Origin: Phellopilus nigrolimitatus
Taxonomy: Eukaryota; Basidiomycota; Agaricomycetes; Hymenochaetales; Hymenochaetaceae
Reading direction: 5' to 3'
Length of the DNA stretch: 64,000 nucleotides
Assembly: GCA_021029095.1 (NCBI GenBank)
Contig: JAJOHG010000001.1
Coordinates: 1,178,001 to 1,242,000 of the forward strand
This document shows, piece after piece, positions 46,047 to 57,406 of this stretch. Made by a program: the position numbers and the translations under genes. Under the pieces are notes generated by a model. It ran no database searches. It saw only the letters and a program-made list of their open reading frames with translations, and was not told the origin of the DNA. Positions within the stretch are counted from its first letter, which is position 1; each line of letters opens with the position of its first letter.

Positions 46047-47628
46047 TCAACCCAAGCGAGCACGTACTCTCTTCTCCGCTTGCCCGAGTTCACTAGCCTC
46101 GGACCTCTTGTAGAGCTCGTTCAGAGGATTCTCGTCCCCTTCTTTCTCAAGCGCAGCTTCGATCTTACTAAACTCGCGACAGAATTTGCCATTGAGCACC
46201 TTTCAGAGACATGGCTCGATCAGAAAAGGGGCTTCTTCTTAGGGGTCATCCGCTGCTTACCTGGTTATGAAGGATGTCTTCGAAATGCTTGCGAATCGCC
46301 GTCCCATCGAGAGCGAGCGCCCCGCTTAACTGTCCGTATTGCGAGACGGACGAATGATGCCTTAACTTTAGCCATATATTCAGTTGTTTTCCCTCCCGTG
46401 GGCAGGTTAAATCATAATCTTACTTGCTGGATGAAGCCTTCTTCTGCAGCTCTTTCGAAGATCTCGGCTGGCTCTTTCGACATCCACCTGAAAAAGGCAG
46501 ATCAGAAAAGTACTTATGGGACCATAAGCATATTAAAAATGTACATCTCGTAACAGAGGGCCTCGTCCGAACACCCAGCATCCTTCAGCACGCTGAAGGC
46601 CTGTCTGAATTTTCAATGTGAGTTTCACAATGCGTAAACTAAAATCCCTCACTTACTGAAACAGCATGATGATATTTGGCCACAGGCCCTGTTCGGCGAA
46701 GAGATCCCTGAAATCGGATTCATCAAAAATACATTAAGACATGACTAAGTATCGACACTCACATCGCTGTTTCTTCCCTGACAGAAGATTCGATGGCACC
46801 TGCTTTGGTTGCGCCGATCGCGCGGGAGATTGCAAGTGCAGCCTCCAGTGCCTTCCCAGCTCCATCGTGCTCGACGGAGACGAAGCAGGGGAAACCTTTA
46901 CCTTTCTCATACAACGAGCGCACGGATGAACCTATTGACGAATCTTAAGCTGCTTATCTTATCGTTAGTCTACTTTACTCTTACCGATCATCCTTCAGAT
47001 ACGCACCTAATCAGCTCTATTTTCCACGCAGGAATACTTTGGACTTACCGAGGAGCCACCATCACGACGTTGCTCACCGGCGGGACGTTGAGCAGCTTGT
47101 AAAATGCGTTATACCCGCTTGCGACGATGATCGTGCTCCCTGATTTCAGGTGCGGTGCAATTTGTTCGTTGAAGATACGCGGCTGAACCTGGTCTGGTAT
47201 CAGGAGGAAGAGAACTGCCGGTAATCTTTAAGCACCAGAAACAGAACGAACGGTACAACAAAGGATCGAACTTACCATCTGCGACCTCAGCGGCTTTTCC
47301 GAACTCATGCGTCACATTAAAGCCCTTCGACTTTGCATCCTCGGCATAAGCATCTTCACGGTTAGCAACAAGGATCTTGTCGTTTGGAATGCCAGAATCG
47401 CGCAGGTTCTGGGCCTGGGCCGCCCCCTGGTTTCCGAAACTCAAGGTGTGTCATTTTTAGTACTCTTAATGACGGCGGTTCAACTTGGCTTACCCTACAA
47501 AAACGACTGTTTTGTCCTTCAAGAAGGACAGATCGGCGTCCGAGTCGTAATAGCTGCAAAAGGCATCTGGTCGATAGCAATTCGGCAGTGGATCATACGC
47601 AGAGCACCCACATCTTTGCTGCCGGCAT
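46047..47628 (-). CDS. Ketol-acid reductoisomerase-like enzyme of bacterial type
   Basis: Start MPAAK at 47628, spliced to IYYDSDADLSFLKDKTVVFV (phase-2 junction). The Rossmann motif GFGNQGAAQAQNLRDSGI is completed across the next intron. Then ILVANREDAYAEDAKSKGFN, LFLLIPDQVQPRIFNEQIAP, VVMVAPRMIGSSVRSLYEKG, FPCFVSVEHDGAGKALEAAL, GAIESSVREETAMDLFAEQG, LWPNIIMLF, AFSVLKDAGCSDEALCYEMW, SKEPAEIFERAAEEGFIQQ, YGQLSGALALDGTAIRKHF, and a basic end AEKRVRARLG with TGA at 46047-46049. The acidic E-x-x-x-D/E pattern of the KARI domain is recognisable (EETAMDLFAEQ). It lacks the mitochondrial presequence and other features of fungal Ilv5, so it is unlikely to be the branched-chain enzyme of this organism. 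The presence of this form suggests a second, possibly laterally acquired, family; substrate unknown. Confidence 0.8.
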
Positions 47629-48091
47629 GTTGCGTGGAGGAAATGAATGTTGCTAAAGACATTCAAGAAGTCCCATCTATATATACTACCCAAGTAATTG
47701 CGGCCCTCCGGAACGAATGACTTCCGTTTGAGACGAATTTGCGTTTCTCTTGTGATTCTCTATGATTTGCGGTCCGCCTTGCCTACGCATGACTTATAAG
47801 CGAGCGATGTGCAGGTGATCCGCATATCTACGGTACTCCAAGTTTGAGGTTGTCTGACTCTGAATATTTTGAATATTTATGGACATCATGATAGAGCGCT
47901 TCGATCACTTGACTGATTCGAAGACACAGAGAAGTCTAGAAGAAACCCATAAACTTAATCGTGAGGCCTTGAAATGAGACGAAGGTAGAGGCGGCCCGGT
48001 GGCGATCACTCATGACTTCGCTTTTATCTCTCATGCTGATAATGTCTTGGTCTGAGATGAGCGCCGACGCAGCTGGAGCATTCAAGTTATC
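47629..48091. other. Divergent promoter region
   Basis: About 460 bp between the reductoisomerase-like gene (-) and the SDR gene (+). No ORF of note. AT-rich stretches such as gaatattttgaatatttatg near 47860-47880. Confidence 0.45.
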
Positions 48092-49153
48092 ATGTCGTTG
48101 TTAACAGGCAAGACCGTCTGTATCACTGGCGCATCTAGAGGGATTGGTCGCGCGACGGCACTCGAAGTTGCAAAGCAAGGCGCAAGGGCCGTCGTGCTCC
48201 ATTATTTTGGCGATGAAGACACTACGGGAGAGATTAAACTTTTGAAAGAAGAGCTGGAAAGGACATACAGTTCTTGCAAGACTGTCGCCGTTCCTGGCGA
48301 CATTGCAAAGTACGAAACATCTCTCAAGGTGAGATCCTTATTCCATCATATGGTCTTGTCGAAAGCAACCATTCTTTTTGACGATAGATTGTCAAAGAAG
48401 GCGTAAAGACCTTTGGCAGGATAGGTCTGCATTCTTCAAGTCTATTTGAAAGTGTGTGCTGCGTATTAATAATCTCAAGATGTACTTGTTAGCAATGCTG
48501 GGATCTGCCCGTTTGCTGAATTCTTGACAATGCCCATTGACACTTGGGAACGAACGAGACAAGTGAATCTCGACGGTTCGTTCTACATCGTCCAAGGTGC
48601 GGTGGATTTGGTCGAGCAACCCGGGTTTTACTAATAGCTAGGATTCGACAGCCGTTGCAAATCAGATGAAAGAGCAAATACCACAAGGAGGTGCCATCGT
48701 CACCGTCTCCTCAATATCAGCATTAGTTGGCGGGGAATTCCAATGGTTCGTCGATCGCAGAAAAGTGGTATTGGCTTTTCTGATATCCAGCATTTAGCCA
48801 CTACACCCCTACGAAGGCTGCTTTACTGTCACTCATGCAGAGCTGCGCGATCGCGCTGGGAAAATACAGCATTCGCTGCAATGCTGTTTTACCGGGCACT
48901 ATAGCCACAGACATTAACAAAGAAGATCTTACCGACCAGACGAAACGCGAGTACACTATCAAGAGAACAGTCTTAGGGCGTCTGGGAGGTGAGTAATTTG
49001 CCTCAAAGACGACCGTTCATTTTCTGAAAAGAGAAAATGGCAGCTCCAGAGGATGTGGCTGGACCCATCGCGTTCTTGGCAAGCGATTTGGCTCGATACG
49101 TCACGGGTGCTTCTCTTTTAGTAGATGGCGGGCTATTCGTCAATTTACAATGA
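48092..49153 (+). CDS. Short-chain dehydrogenase, L-rhamnose 1-dehydrogenase-like
   Basis: Classical SDR. Start MSLLTGKTVCITGASRGIGR with the TGxxxGIG cofactor loop; then GDIAKYETSLK, IVKEGVKTFGRI, DVLVSNAGICPFAEFLTMPI, WERTRQVNLDGSFYIVQ, GGAIVTVSSISALVGGEFQ, and SHYTPTKAALLSLMQSCAIA (catalytic Tyr and Lys; the Ser is in the preceding block). NAVLPGTIATDINKEDLTDQ, LGRLGAPEDVAGPIAFLASD and YVTGASLLVDGGLFVNLQ end the protein. The LVGG..HYTPTKA...LMQS and GGLFVNLQ wording is what I recall from fungal L-rhamnose 1-dehydrogenases, so a role in L-rhamnose or a related sugar is likely but unproven. Confidence 0.88.
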
Positions 49154-49277
49154 TTTAAAAGGGGATTCTGTTGTACTGTCCGGGAGCAAGTATAGAAGCA
49201 AAATGAACACTAAGTACGGAGACATAAAGGTACCCAGATCTATGCTCAAGAATCTCATTGTAAACTCTATGGATTCT

Positions 49278-50065
49278 CTACGCGTGCCAAACATCCTCTT
49301 GTGGTTTTCCATTGACTACTGCTGGCTCCGCATCGACAAGGACGCTTACCCACCTCGCCCAGCCTGGACCGGGATTTCTCCATGCGTGCAAATTTCCTCT
49401 CATAACGACAGTATCTCCTGGATTTTCTAACAGCGTTTCCGAACCGTCATCCGTCACAAGGATTAATTTCCCGGTGACTTGAGAAAGAGAGACATTACAG
49501 TAAGTGTCATTTGAGCTCAACAAAAAAGCATTCGCGTACTTACTGAGAGCGTTGTAATCCACAGAGCTTGTCCTGTGCTTTTCAACCAAACCCCAAATCA
49601 GCCAATTTATGCTTGCCGTTTATGCGCAAAATGACAATCACCATTGGAGAAGATGAGCCTGGCGCGAGGTCCGTGAATCTCAGATTTGTCCCGTTCCGAA
49701 GAACCAAGCCTTGTCCGCCAATAGGACGCTCGGCACCATCAACGCTGTGAACATCGATTTAGTCCCTGCTTTACATGAGCAATGAGCATGGCGACCAACT
49801 CAGTATTCGTGTCTTTAGAGGGAACAGACACAGTTGTCCACAGACCGCCTGATCTAAGCCCTTCGCATCCAGGAAAATCGCTTTCCTACAGCATTGAAAA
49901 TTCGAAGCGTAAGAGCTTGAGATCCAAAGAACTCGAAGAAAGGTTTACCTCGCCAGCTATTAGAGAGTTTATCTTTACGGTACCATGACCTTCGGCATCA
50001 TGGCCTGTTATGACACGACGAACAGGAGGTAACAATTCGGTAGAAATGCTAGACCCAGAGGACAT
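49278..50065 (-). CDS. Cupin-domain protein
   Basis: Small cupin of a type common in fungi. Start MSSGSSISTELLPPVRRVIT at 50065. GHDAEGHGTVKINSLIAGE, then SGGLWTTVSVPSKDTNTE, VDGAERPIGGQGLVLRNGTN, RFTDLAPGSSSPMHRTSSVD, and the second cupin motif in ILVTDDGSETLLENPGDTVV with MRGNLHAWRNPGPGWARWVS. The stop is at 49278. His residues in the PMHRT and NLHAW blocks are the expected metal ligands. Function in fungi is largely unknown. A non-overlapping neighbour of the SDR gene: tail to tail, 124 bp apart. Confidence 0.85.
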
Positions 50066-50578
50066 CCTTGAAATAAAAAGGATAATTTGTTGCGTTATAA
50101 GCGCGCAGTAACTCGGCCATGATAAGAGCTCGATAGGAGACGGAGACAGGGGCATCTCATTCTTCGCAGAGGGCTGCAGATTTTATCATACCTGCTAGGA
50201 GAACGCCATGACGTATCGAAAAAGGTGGCTGGTGTGATCTGAATGGTCCACATGATCGCCGATCGGCCAACTGGCACGCATTCACCGTAAATCTCAAGCG
50301 GTCCGGACTCGAGTCGCACAGCCGGATCTCGAATTACTTCTATTCTCGACATAAAACATAGGATATGTTTTCAGCCTAGTCATCGAATACCCACCCTGAG
50401 CAGCAAGTGATCACAGTCGGTAAAATCAAATGCGTAATATTAGCAACGAAATCCTACTGGACGCAAAAGTAGAGAGCTCCAAAACTATATATCACAGAAG
50501 AGCAAACAGAAAGCAATGACGCACAGCATAGAGAGAGATGAAGATCCTTTGTTATTTTGATTCGACACAATAACCAAA
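50066..50578. other. Gap between cupin and DUG3 genes
   Basis: Contains one minus-strand frame starting MSRIEVIRDPAVRLESGPLE at 50352. Its composition looks protein-like but it has no conserved family and no clear continuation; it may be a small gene or noise. Confidence 0.3.
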
Positions 50579-52190
50579 TCAGAGAGGTCGTCGTGGAGTC
50601 AGCAAGCCCTTGCCCTCGGCGAAGCTAGTCGTGCGAGCCAGCGAAGCAGGGTCCGAAGGTGGGACGTAGAACTCATCGATGATGGGAATCTGCAAGAGGT
50701 TCATCTTCGGTGTGACCACGATCATATTATTGGTGCGGATTTCCATCCAGTCGGCTGAAAGTAGGAGCCGATTTGCCTGTGCAGTGATTCGAAAGGGACG
50801 CGTGGACAAAATACGTACCTTTCTCGAAAGTAAGGGGTTCGCTTGCGACCTGAATATAAGACCATTTCAGTAATTGTTCGAAACAAATAGAGCGACTTTG
50901 ACAAACCATAATTATGTTCTCGCGCTTGTCGGCCTTGGACATTTTGTAATGTCCACCTTTTGCATATTCGGAGAACGTTGTGCCGGAAGAGAACCACTAA
51001 TAATCACATGAGGAAAGTCGAATAAAGTAGAGCCGCACGACTAACCAATGACGCCGCTTCATCTACTTTCGATGAGATGTATCTGGTCGCAACCACCGTC
51101 TCCCCATCAGTCACACAGAAATTCATAAGACTTGGCTTGTGTTATAGTAGTCAGCACATAATCAACCTTGAGATGCTTGATTGTATGGAACGAACTTCGG
51201 TGATATCTAGCTCTCGCGCAAATCCATTCAAAGAAATAATTGTGTCGAGCATCGCTTGCTTGAGCACCGCCGGTGTAAAAGACTTTACATTCGCGTCCGG
51301 GAGCTATCGTAATCAAAATTAGGTCCACCATGGTACAGATAACACACATTTGCTTGCCTTCGAAAGGAACAAAGCAAAGGCCCATTCCGAGTCTAATGGC
51401 GATAATGTTTAGTGGTAGATAATGCACCCGTGGCTACTCAGACGCGAACCGGTATTGCCATTTGGAACGTTGTAAATTTCGTCGGGGAGACAAGCTTGTA
51501 ATCTTCGTTTAATTCTTGTAAACTCTGCGATACCACCATTGTGCATCCACTTTATGCGCCTGATAAACAATAGTTCCTTATCAAAACTTAGAAGGATTCA
51601 CCATGAGTTGTCCGTGGACGAAAGGGTGGCAATTATCCAATGATAAAGAACCCGCAGTCGTGGCTCGAACATGAGCACTACGTGAAAGACTCAGTAAGTC
51701 GGCATTTTGGGAAAATCATGTTCAAACGCACAATACCAGAGGAGACTTGATCTTCTCGGCGAGTCGTGTAAGATTAACGTTGTTCCACGCCTGTATTCAC
51801 GCACACCATAGATTCCAATTCCCATGCAGAAACGCATTCAACATTACACTTACGGGCGTCACCGACGTGAAAATGCACGGTTGGCTCCCCAATTCTTCAT
51901 CATATACAGAGTCATACCACCCTTTGAAGCAATTCAGGTTACCCAGTTGCGCTAAATTTCTGCGAAACAGCACGCACCGACACCAAAGCCGTCACCGTTG
52001 ATTGGGTTTCTCCTGTCGACTCTCAGACGTGAGTTAAAGGCCTGATTTATGATTGAGTGGCAAGGCTTTGTGAGAAGCTGAAGGGAAAGTTTCCTTGTCA
52101 GATCTACTGTATCCAGACGCCGAATGGCATGTGACGCACATGTGAAAGCTGGACGGGTTCAGTACCTTTGTAGATAACAAACCGGCACAT
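50579..52190 (-). CDS. DUG3: Dug3-type class II glutamine amidotransferase
   Basis: N-terminal nucleophile amidotransferase that, with Dug2, cleaves glutathione in the fungal DUG pathway. Start MCRFVIYKGTEPVQLSH at 52190: the Cys right after the start Met is the NTN nucleophile. Then HSIINQAFNSRLRVDRRNPI, NGDGFGVGWYDSVYDEELGS, QPCIFTSVTP, and later exons with FCVTDGETVVATRYISSKVD, EAASL, WFSSGTTFSEYAKGGHYKMS, KADKRENIIMVASEPLTFEK, ADWMEIRTNNMIVVTPKMNL and QIPIIDEFY. The C-terminus is ASLARTTSFAEGKGLLTPRR to 50579. The intron-rich middle part (51100-51800) was read only in pieces. Confidence 0.93.
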
Positions 52191-52508
52191 GCTAGACTAT
52201 GAGACCGATGAAATGAGGCGGAAATATGGGGTAGATTGTGCAGTTCAGTTCAGTCCACGAAGCTTTGGACGTCGTGAGCAAGCCAGCACTGAAGCACTGG
52301 CAGCACGTCTTCAGCACGCCTTCACTATGAGTCACTGCTCGCCACTTCCACTTTACATAAGACGTGATCAGCCAGCGATCGACACATCTCTACAATTTAG
52401 GAATGCCTGAAGTGGATAAAACTCTGGAATTTGGTTCTACAGCAAAAGGATAGCAACAGAAAGACAAAACAAAGCGGAAGTCGGTGTCCGTGCACATAAG
52501 ATCATCCA
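52191..52508. other. Gap upstream of DUG3
   Basis: About 320 bp, containing the DUG3 promoter and the 3' UTR of the mutase gene. A plus-strand frame at 52189-52410 has no domain and is not called. Confidence 0.4.
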
Positions 52509-54424
52509 TCATAAGAACTCCCGGGGACGGGTCATAGGGTCGCCCCCAGTGAAATCGTAAACCAATCCCGCAACTTTAAACGCCAATTCTGTAGGACCGG
52601 TCAGTATTACTAATTCACTTTGATAAGGCATCGTTTGTTAGTAGTCAACGCACCATCAGCCTGAGGTCTGAGAATCGCTTCGGCATATACGCGGACGACA
52701 TCCTCTGTGCCGCTCGGCCGAACAAAGGACCGCCCACCGTCATATTTCCTCACAAGCTCGTCCAGCTTTTGCTGAAGATTGTCTGGTTTGACCAGACGCC
52801 GTTCAGCATCCTCCGTCTTGAAAATGCTCCTGTCTTTCACGACGACCTTAACCAGACGATTTGGCAGATCGCTATACAGAGCATCCCATTCAATACCCGA
52901 AAATGACTTGTGCGCGAGTACAACCTCGACAAGGAGCATGTCTGAAAGCGCATCGCCAACCGTCTGGTTAATTAACTCCATTAGATTGATCAAGTGGTTT
53001 AATGCAGTCTGTTGGGCAGGAGTGCTGGGCTTGTGGTCAATGAGAGCCGCGGTAGCAGTCGTCGAAAACAGAACAGTGCCATGGCCATTGGCTTCGAAGT
53101 AAACTCCAATAGAATAATGTTCGGCTGCATGATGTAGGTGTTTCACTCCTGTTGGGACACATTTCACAGGCAGACGCTGAACTCGCATTAGAATAGATGG
53201 AAAGCATTCAAAACGAGGGATCGAACCTCTGAAAGATACTTTGTAGAAGCCCCATTAGCGTATGCTGTTTGCACTACGCCTACCTCAATGCTGTCCTCAA
53301 GTCCTGCCAATTTGACAAGTTCTACAATAAATGCGGCAACGAGTGCAGCAATCTTGTCTCCGTCTAAAAGGTGGAACTGGTTGCGTTCATCCATGTAGTA
53401 ATAAATCAGCCGGTCAGCATCACCGTCGAGACTACAGGCACGTTGGGTTGCTCGAAGGATGCCGGAGAGAGAAGGCGGAAGCCGCTGAGAGGTCTTCACG
53501 TAGTCGGCACCACATGCATTGTTTAGAGCGCCCTCGGTGGTGATCGCGGTGTTCACGAGCTTAAGAGGTACTAAATCCCCCAAATATCGGGAGAGAACTT
53601 CCGCAGTAGGAGCGCCAACGCCGTTAGCGCAATCGACTATTAACGGACCAGCTGGCGATTTCCCTGCCTGATACGATTTTTGAGTGAATTTACAAGTCGA
53701 ATATTATGACGTTGCTCACCACGAGCTTTCTGAACGCGCCACTGAGTTTTTTCATATAACCATCCTCTGAATCAACGCCATACTCTTCATCTGTCCCTTT
53801 GCTGTTGATGCATCTCACGAGGTAGTGTAACACAGGTGTGGTTTTTACGCCTTCGTTTCTACCATCAGCACCGATTGCCTTGAGACCGTCTTCGAAAGCA
53901 GCAACTAAAGTAGGACCGGTTGGACGCGTGTCGCGCGCATACACAACTCTGGCTGGTTTGAAGATATCGATTTTGGCCAGCTTGATGAGATTCTCAACAA
54001 CTTCTATGAACGCTTCACTGGATGGAGCATTTGCGAATGTTGTGGCGTGACTTTCCCAAGCAGCTTCAAGCATTTCCCCACGTGGATCCACTAGTTTAAC
54101 ACCATTGTCCTGCGACACGATGAGACGTTGAGAGTGCTCTGAGAAACTTGCATAACTACCTGTTCAGGGTTATGGGAGGCAGTAATCATGACACCGATAG
54201 TCTTTCCATCCAGTTTCTTGCTTCTGAGCGCAGCTAGGATGCCTACTCTGAACAAGACGGATTCAAGGAGAGCACCGCTGAAGGAGATCGATAAGCAGTT
54301 AGTCGTACGAGGAAACACGCAAGACGTACAGTGTCCTGAAGCCTGCGGTACCATATTGAAATTGGATGTTCGAGGGTTTGGGATGCAAATCTGCATAAGT
54401 CTTTATGGAGTCGTAGAAAGACAT
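52509..54424 (-). CDS. PCM1: Phosphoacetylglucosamine mutase
   Basis: Converts GlcNAc-6-P to GlcNAc-1-P for UDP-GlcNAc, the precursor of chitin and N-glycans. Start [20 protein letters not shown] at 54424. [30 protein letters not shown], then the catalytic-Ser motif [11 protein letters not shown] joined to [55 protein letters not shown], the metal loop [14 protein letters not shown], and the substrate loops [20 protein letters not shown] and [17 protein letters not shown]. The last short exon gives [20 protein letters not shown] and ends at 52509. All AGM1-type motifs are intact. It faces SEC17 across 180 bp. Confidence 0.96.
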
Positions 54425-54604
54425 CGTTAAATCTAAGTCAGCCAGGATATGCTGGCGCAGGTGTTGGTCGAGTAGAGACGCGTCCGAGTCGGCAGTGTTG
54501 TGGGCGGTTGATGGTCTATGCATATGCATGCACTGCCACACGTGCGCCAGTCACCTGCTGTGCCGTCACTCGTACCCGATATCTCTTGTCCAATACCACC
54601 AGCC

Positions 54605-55640
54605 ATGGCGCCGTCCAAGTCACAAGCGAAAATCCTGCTCGAGAAAGCAGATAAGAAAGCGGCATCGTCTACCGGCTGGTTTACCTCCTCATCCACCAAG
54701 TTCGAAGAAGCGGGCGATGGCTATCAGCAGGCGGCCAACGCATTCAAGCTCGAGAAGCAATTCACGGCCGGGGGCGACGCTTTTGCTAAGGAGGCTGAAT
54801 GCAGGGAGAAGTACGGGGAGAGCAATGATGCTGCCAATGCGTGGTGGAATGCTGCTAAATGTTATAAGCAGTCTGATCGTCCAGATCGTGGGTCCTCTCG
54901 TTCCTTTCCCGTTAGCATTGTAGTGATATGCGTATGCCCCGTTCCAGTCGCCATCGACGCACTCGACCAGACAGTGACATTTCTGACCAAGGCCGGTCGC
55001 TTCAGACAGGCTGCGGATCGGGAGAAAGAGATCGCTGAGATACATGAGAAGAGGAATGACTTTCCTCGCGCATGTCAGAGCTTCGTACGAGCAGGGGATT
55101 GGTATAAGCAAGAGGATGCCAATGCGTGAGCTTCTCTCATACACATCAGCCGACATTGTTTTATTTTTTCTCAGGGTGGCGAACATGTGTTTCAAAAAAG
55201 CCGCTGATTTATATGCACAAATCGACGAGTTCGGTCCTGCCATCGCTCGTTATGAAGAGGTCGCGGAAAGGTCGATGCAGAGCCCCTTGACCAAGTACAG
55301 TGTCAAGGAATACTGGTTGCACTCAGGTCTTTGCGCTCTTGCAAACTGTGTACGTACTATGCTCAGCCTCTCACAAAACTTTCTGAACAATAAATCATTT
55401 TAGGATTCGGTGACGGCGAAGAGGAACATGAACGAACATGTCAGGAGTGATCCGACTTTCTTAACCACGCGAGAAGCCAAACTGCTGGATGCCTTGATCA
55501 ACGCAGTTGAACGTAACGATCCGGAGGAGTTTTCTAGCATATGCGCAGAGTATGACAGGGTTCTGCCGTTGAAACCCTGGGAGACAACGATATTGTTGAA
55601 GATCAAGAAGACCATGGATGAGGAACCTAGTCTGACGTAG
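54605..55640 (+). CDS. SEC17: Alpha-SNAP (Sec17)
   Basis: Adaptor that recruits Sec18/NSF to SNARE complexes for disassembly. Start MAPSKSQAKILLEKADKKAA. Helical repeats: TGWFTSSSTKFEEAGDGYQQ, EKQFTAGGDAFAKEAECREK, NDAANAWWNAAKCYKQSDRP, AIDALDQTVTFLTKAGRFRQ, KRNDFPRACQSFVRAGDWYK, VANMCFKKAADLYAQIDEFG, and PAIARYEEVAERSMQSPLTK. The C-terminal part DPEEFSSICAEYDRVLPLKP, and WETTILLKIKKTMDEEPSL, carries the conserved end needed for Sec18 activation. The introns are small and in phase. Confidence 0.96.
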
Positions 55641-55908
55641 ATAGTATATGGATTGTAGTCCAGGACTTTCATTAGTGTGGATTTACAATTCATCATCTGC
55701 GCTTAACGTTGTACATTCCAATTGGTACTGAAACTTAATATATGTTGGAAAATGGCGGCAAAACAGATGAGAAACAATAGGCGTTTATTCCGACTGTCAT
55801 AGTCAAGGGAGTAATTTGTTTATAGTAATATCGTGGCGTCACGACGAACCGCGCTTCGATGTACGTGTTTCCTTACCTCTGTCTTGCATACTTGGTCTCT
55901 TCGATGCA
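55641..55908. other. Spacer between SEC17 and NUS1
   Basis: About 270 bp with no feature seen. An in-frame upstream ATG of NUS1 lies at 55816, so part may be 5' coding. Confidence 0.4.
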
Positions 55909-57117
55909 ATGAGCTGGCTTTCGACAAGCAGTCTCGCCGTTCTACATGCTCTACATGCTATCTGGACATGTCTAGTCGCTCTTTTATACCACCCATTTGT
56001 GGCGAATCCGCAACCTCTGGAGGCTGCTCGGCCAAAACTACCTTCACACATTGCCCTAGTTCTTGCGTCAACTAAACAAAATCCTTCGTATGCAGAAACT
56101 GAAGCTGCAATTAGGAGTGTCGTTTATGCTGCGCGATGGTGTAAAAGGGTTGGTATCACAAATCTGAGCGTGTACGACCGACAAGGTGAGTAGTGTACGC
56201 TATCCCTCCCATTGTATGTTATTTATTTGTTATGCGGGGTCCAAAGGCTCGGTTACCAAGTGTGCAGAAAAAATAAAGCGGTCATTGAGCCATGACATTG
56301 ACCGTGTACCTCCAGACTCCGAGTGTTCCTCCGACGCCAGTGACATGGAGTACTCCCCCACCCCACCTCTCTCTGACACTAGCGACTCTAGACCTGTATC
56401 ACCGGAGAACTTCTGCTCAATGCCATCGATAGTCACAATAAGACTGGGCGCTGATGTCCCAGCTCCTCGACGAAGTTCCCTAAAAAAACGACGGAGTTAG
56501 CGCCTTTAAACCTTTTTCCACACGCCGTTCTTAAGCTTATCAATTAACTTTCTCGCAGAAAAGAAAACATGGTTGACTTATCAGCAGCAGTCATCTCAAA
56601 TGAAGCTTTCGCTTATATCCTATGAAGCTTCAAAGCCATTTATGGCATTACTGGCTCGCACATTCGCAACATTTGGCAAAATTGCAAGTGTGACGGGCGA
56701 TGGGGAGGTTAGAAGAACGGAAATTACTGTCGACAAGATTGAGAGTGCTGTTCGAGGTTCGTTATGCCTAATACGTTTGGAAATAGCTGACTTCGGGATG
56801 AACAGATACTTTTCACCTATCGTTGCCTGACCTCATGATCGTCCATTCACTAGAGCGAGATCATTTACGTTGTCCTCCGGTAGAACTACATGGCTTTCCG
56901 CCGTGGATAATGAGACTCACGGAAATATAGTATGGCATTCTTATCTGCCTTTTCATTATTTTCTGATGTTATTCGTTTTAGTCATGATGAAGCGCCATCC
57001 TTGTCTGGAGCATTATGGAATCGGGACAATAAAAGGGCCGTTGTAGCACTCTCTGAGGAGACGTTTAGACGTGCACTGGATGGATATGCTCGCGCAGAAA
57101 TGCGGCTTGGGAGATAG
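55909..57117 (+). CDS. NUS1: NUS1-like subunit of cis-prenyltransferase
   Basis: Non-catalytic partner of the dehydrodolichyl-diphosphate synthase that makes dolichol for N-glycosylation. MSWLSTSSLAVLHALHAIWT begins with a membrane segment extending to LVALLYHPF. Then PSHIALVLASTKQNPSYAET, RSVVYAARWCKRVGITNLSV and YDRQG. An insert of about 80 low-complexity residues (SDASDMEYSPTPPLSDTSDS) follows, then MKLSLISYEASKPFMALLAR, LPDLMIVHSLERDHLRCPPV, ELHGFPPWIMRLTEI and SLSGALWNRDNKRAVVALSE. The last residues are AEMRLGR: the RxG motif near the C-terminus is the family's catalytic contribution to the partner. ATG 55816 would add 31 residues. Confidence 0.9.
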
Positions 57118-57406
57118 ACGGCACTGGAAACCTACTCTTAAAATATATTAATATTGTACACTTCGATCGTAGAAGTTCAGTAATAGTAGATTTGTACGCG
57201 GCGATCATCTTTCCTTCTCTGGATACAATGAAGTTACCCCCTGTGTCCTGCAAACCATGACTTGGCTAGCTATTACTACCAGCGCACAGCTGACATGCAC
57301 GCAGTGCCGTCTCCCTAGCATCTTTTCACTTCAATAGTGTCTGTCAAAGAATTCGCCTCCCTACGGCGCGCGAGAAGATTGCGATTCTGGCACTCACTCC
57401 GTAATA
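57118..57406. other. Spacer
   Basis: About 290 bp between NUS1 and the large membrane-protein gene, no feature seen. Confidence 0.4.

Noticed and set aside
48392..48686. Minus-strand frames in the SDR gene
   Set aside because: Shadows of the conserved SDR exons on the plus strand.
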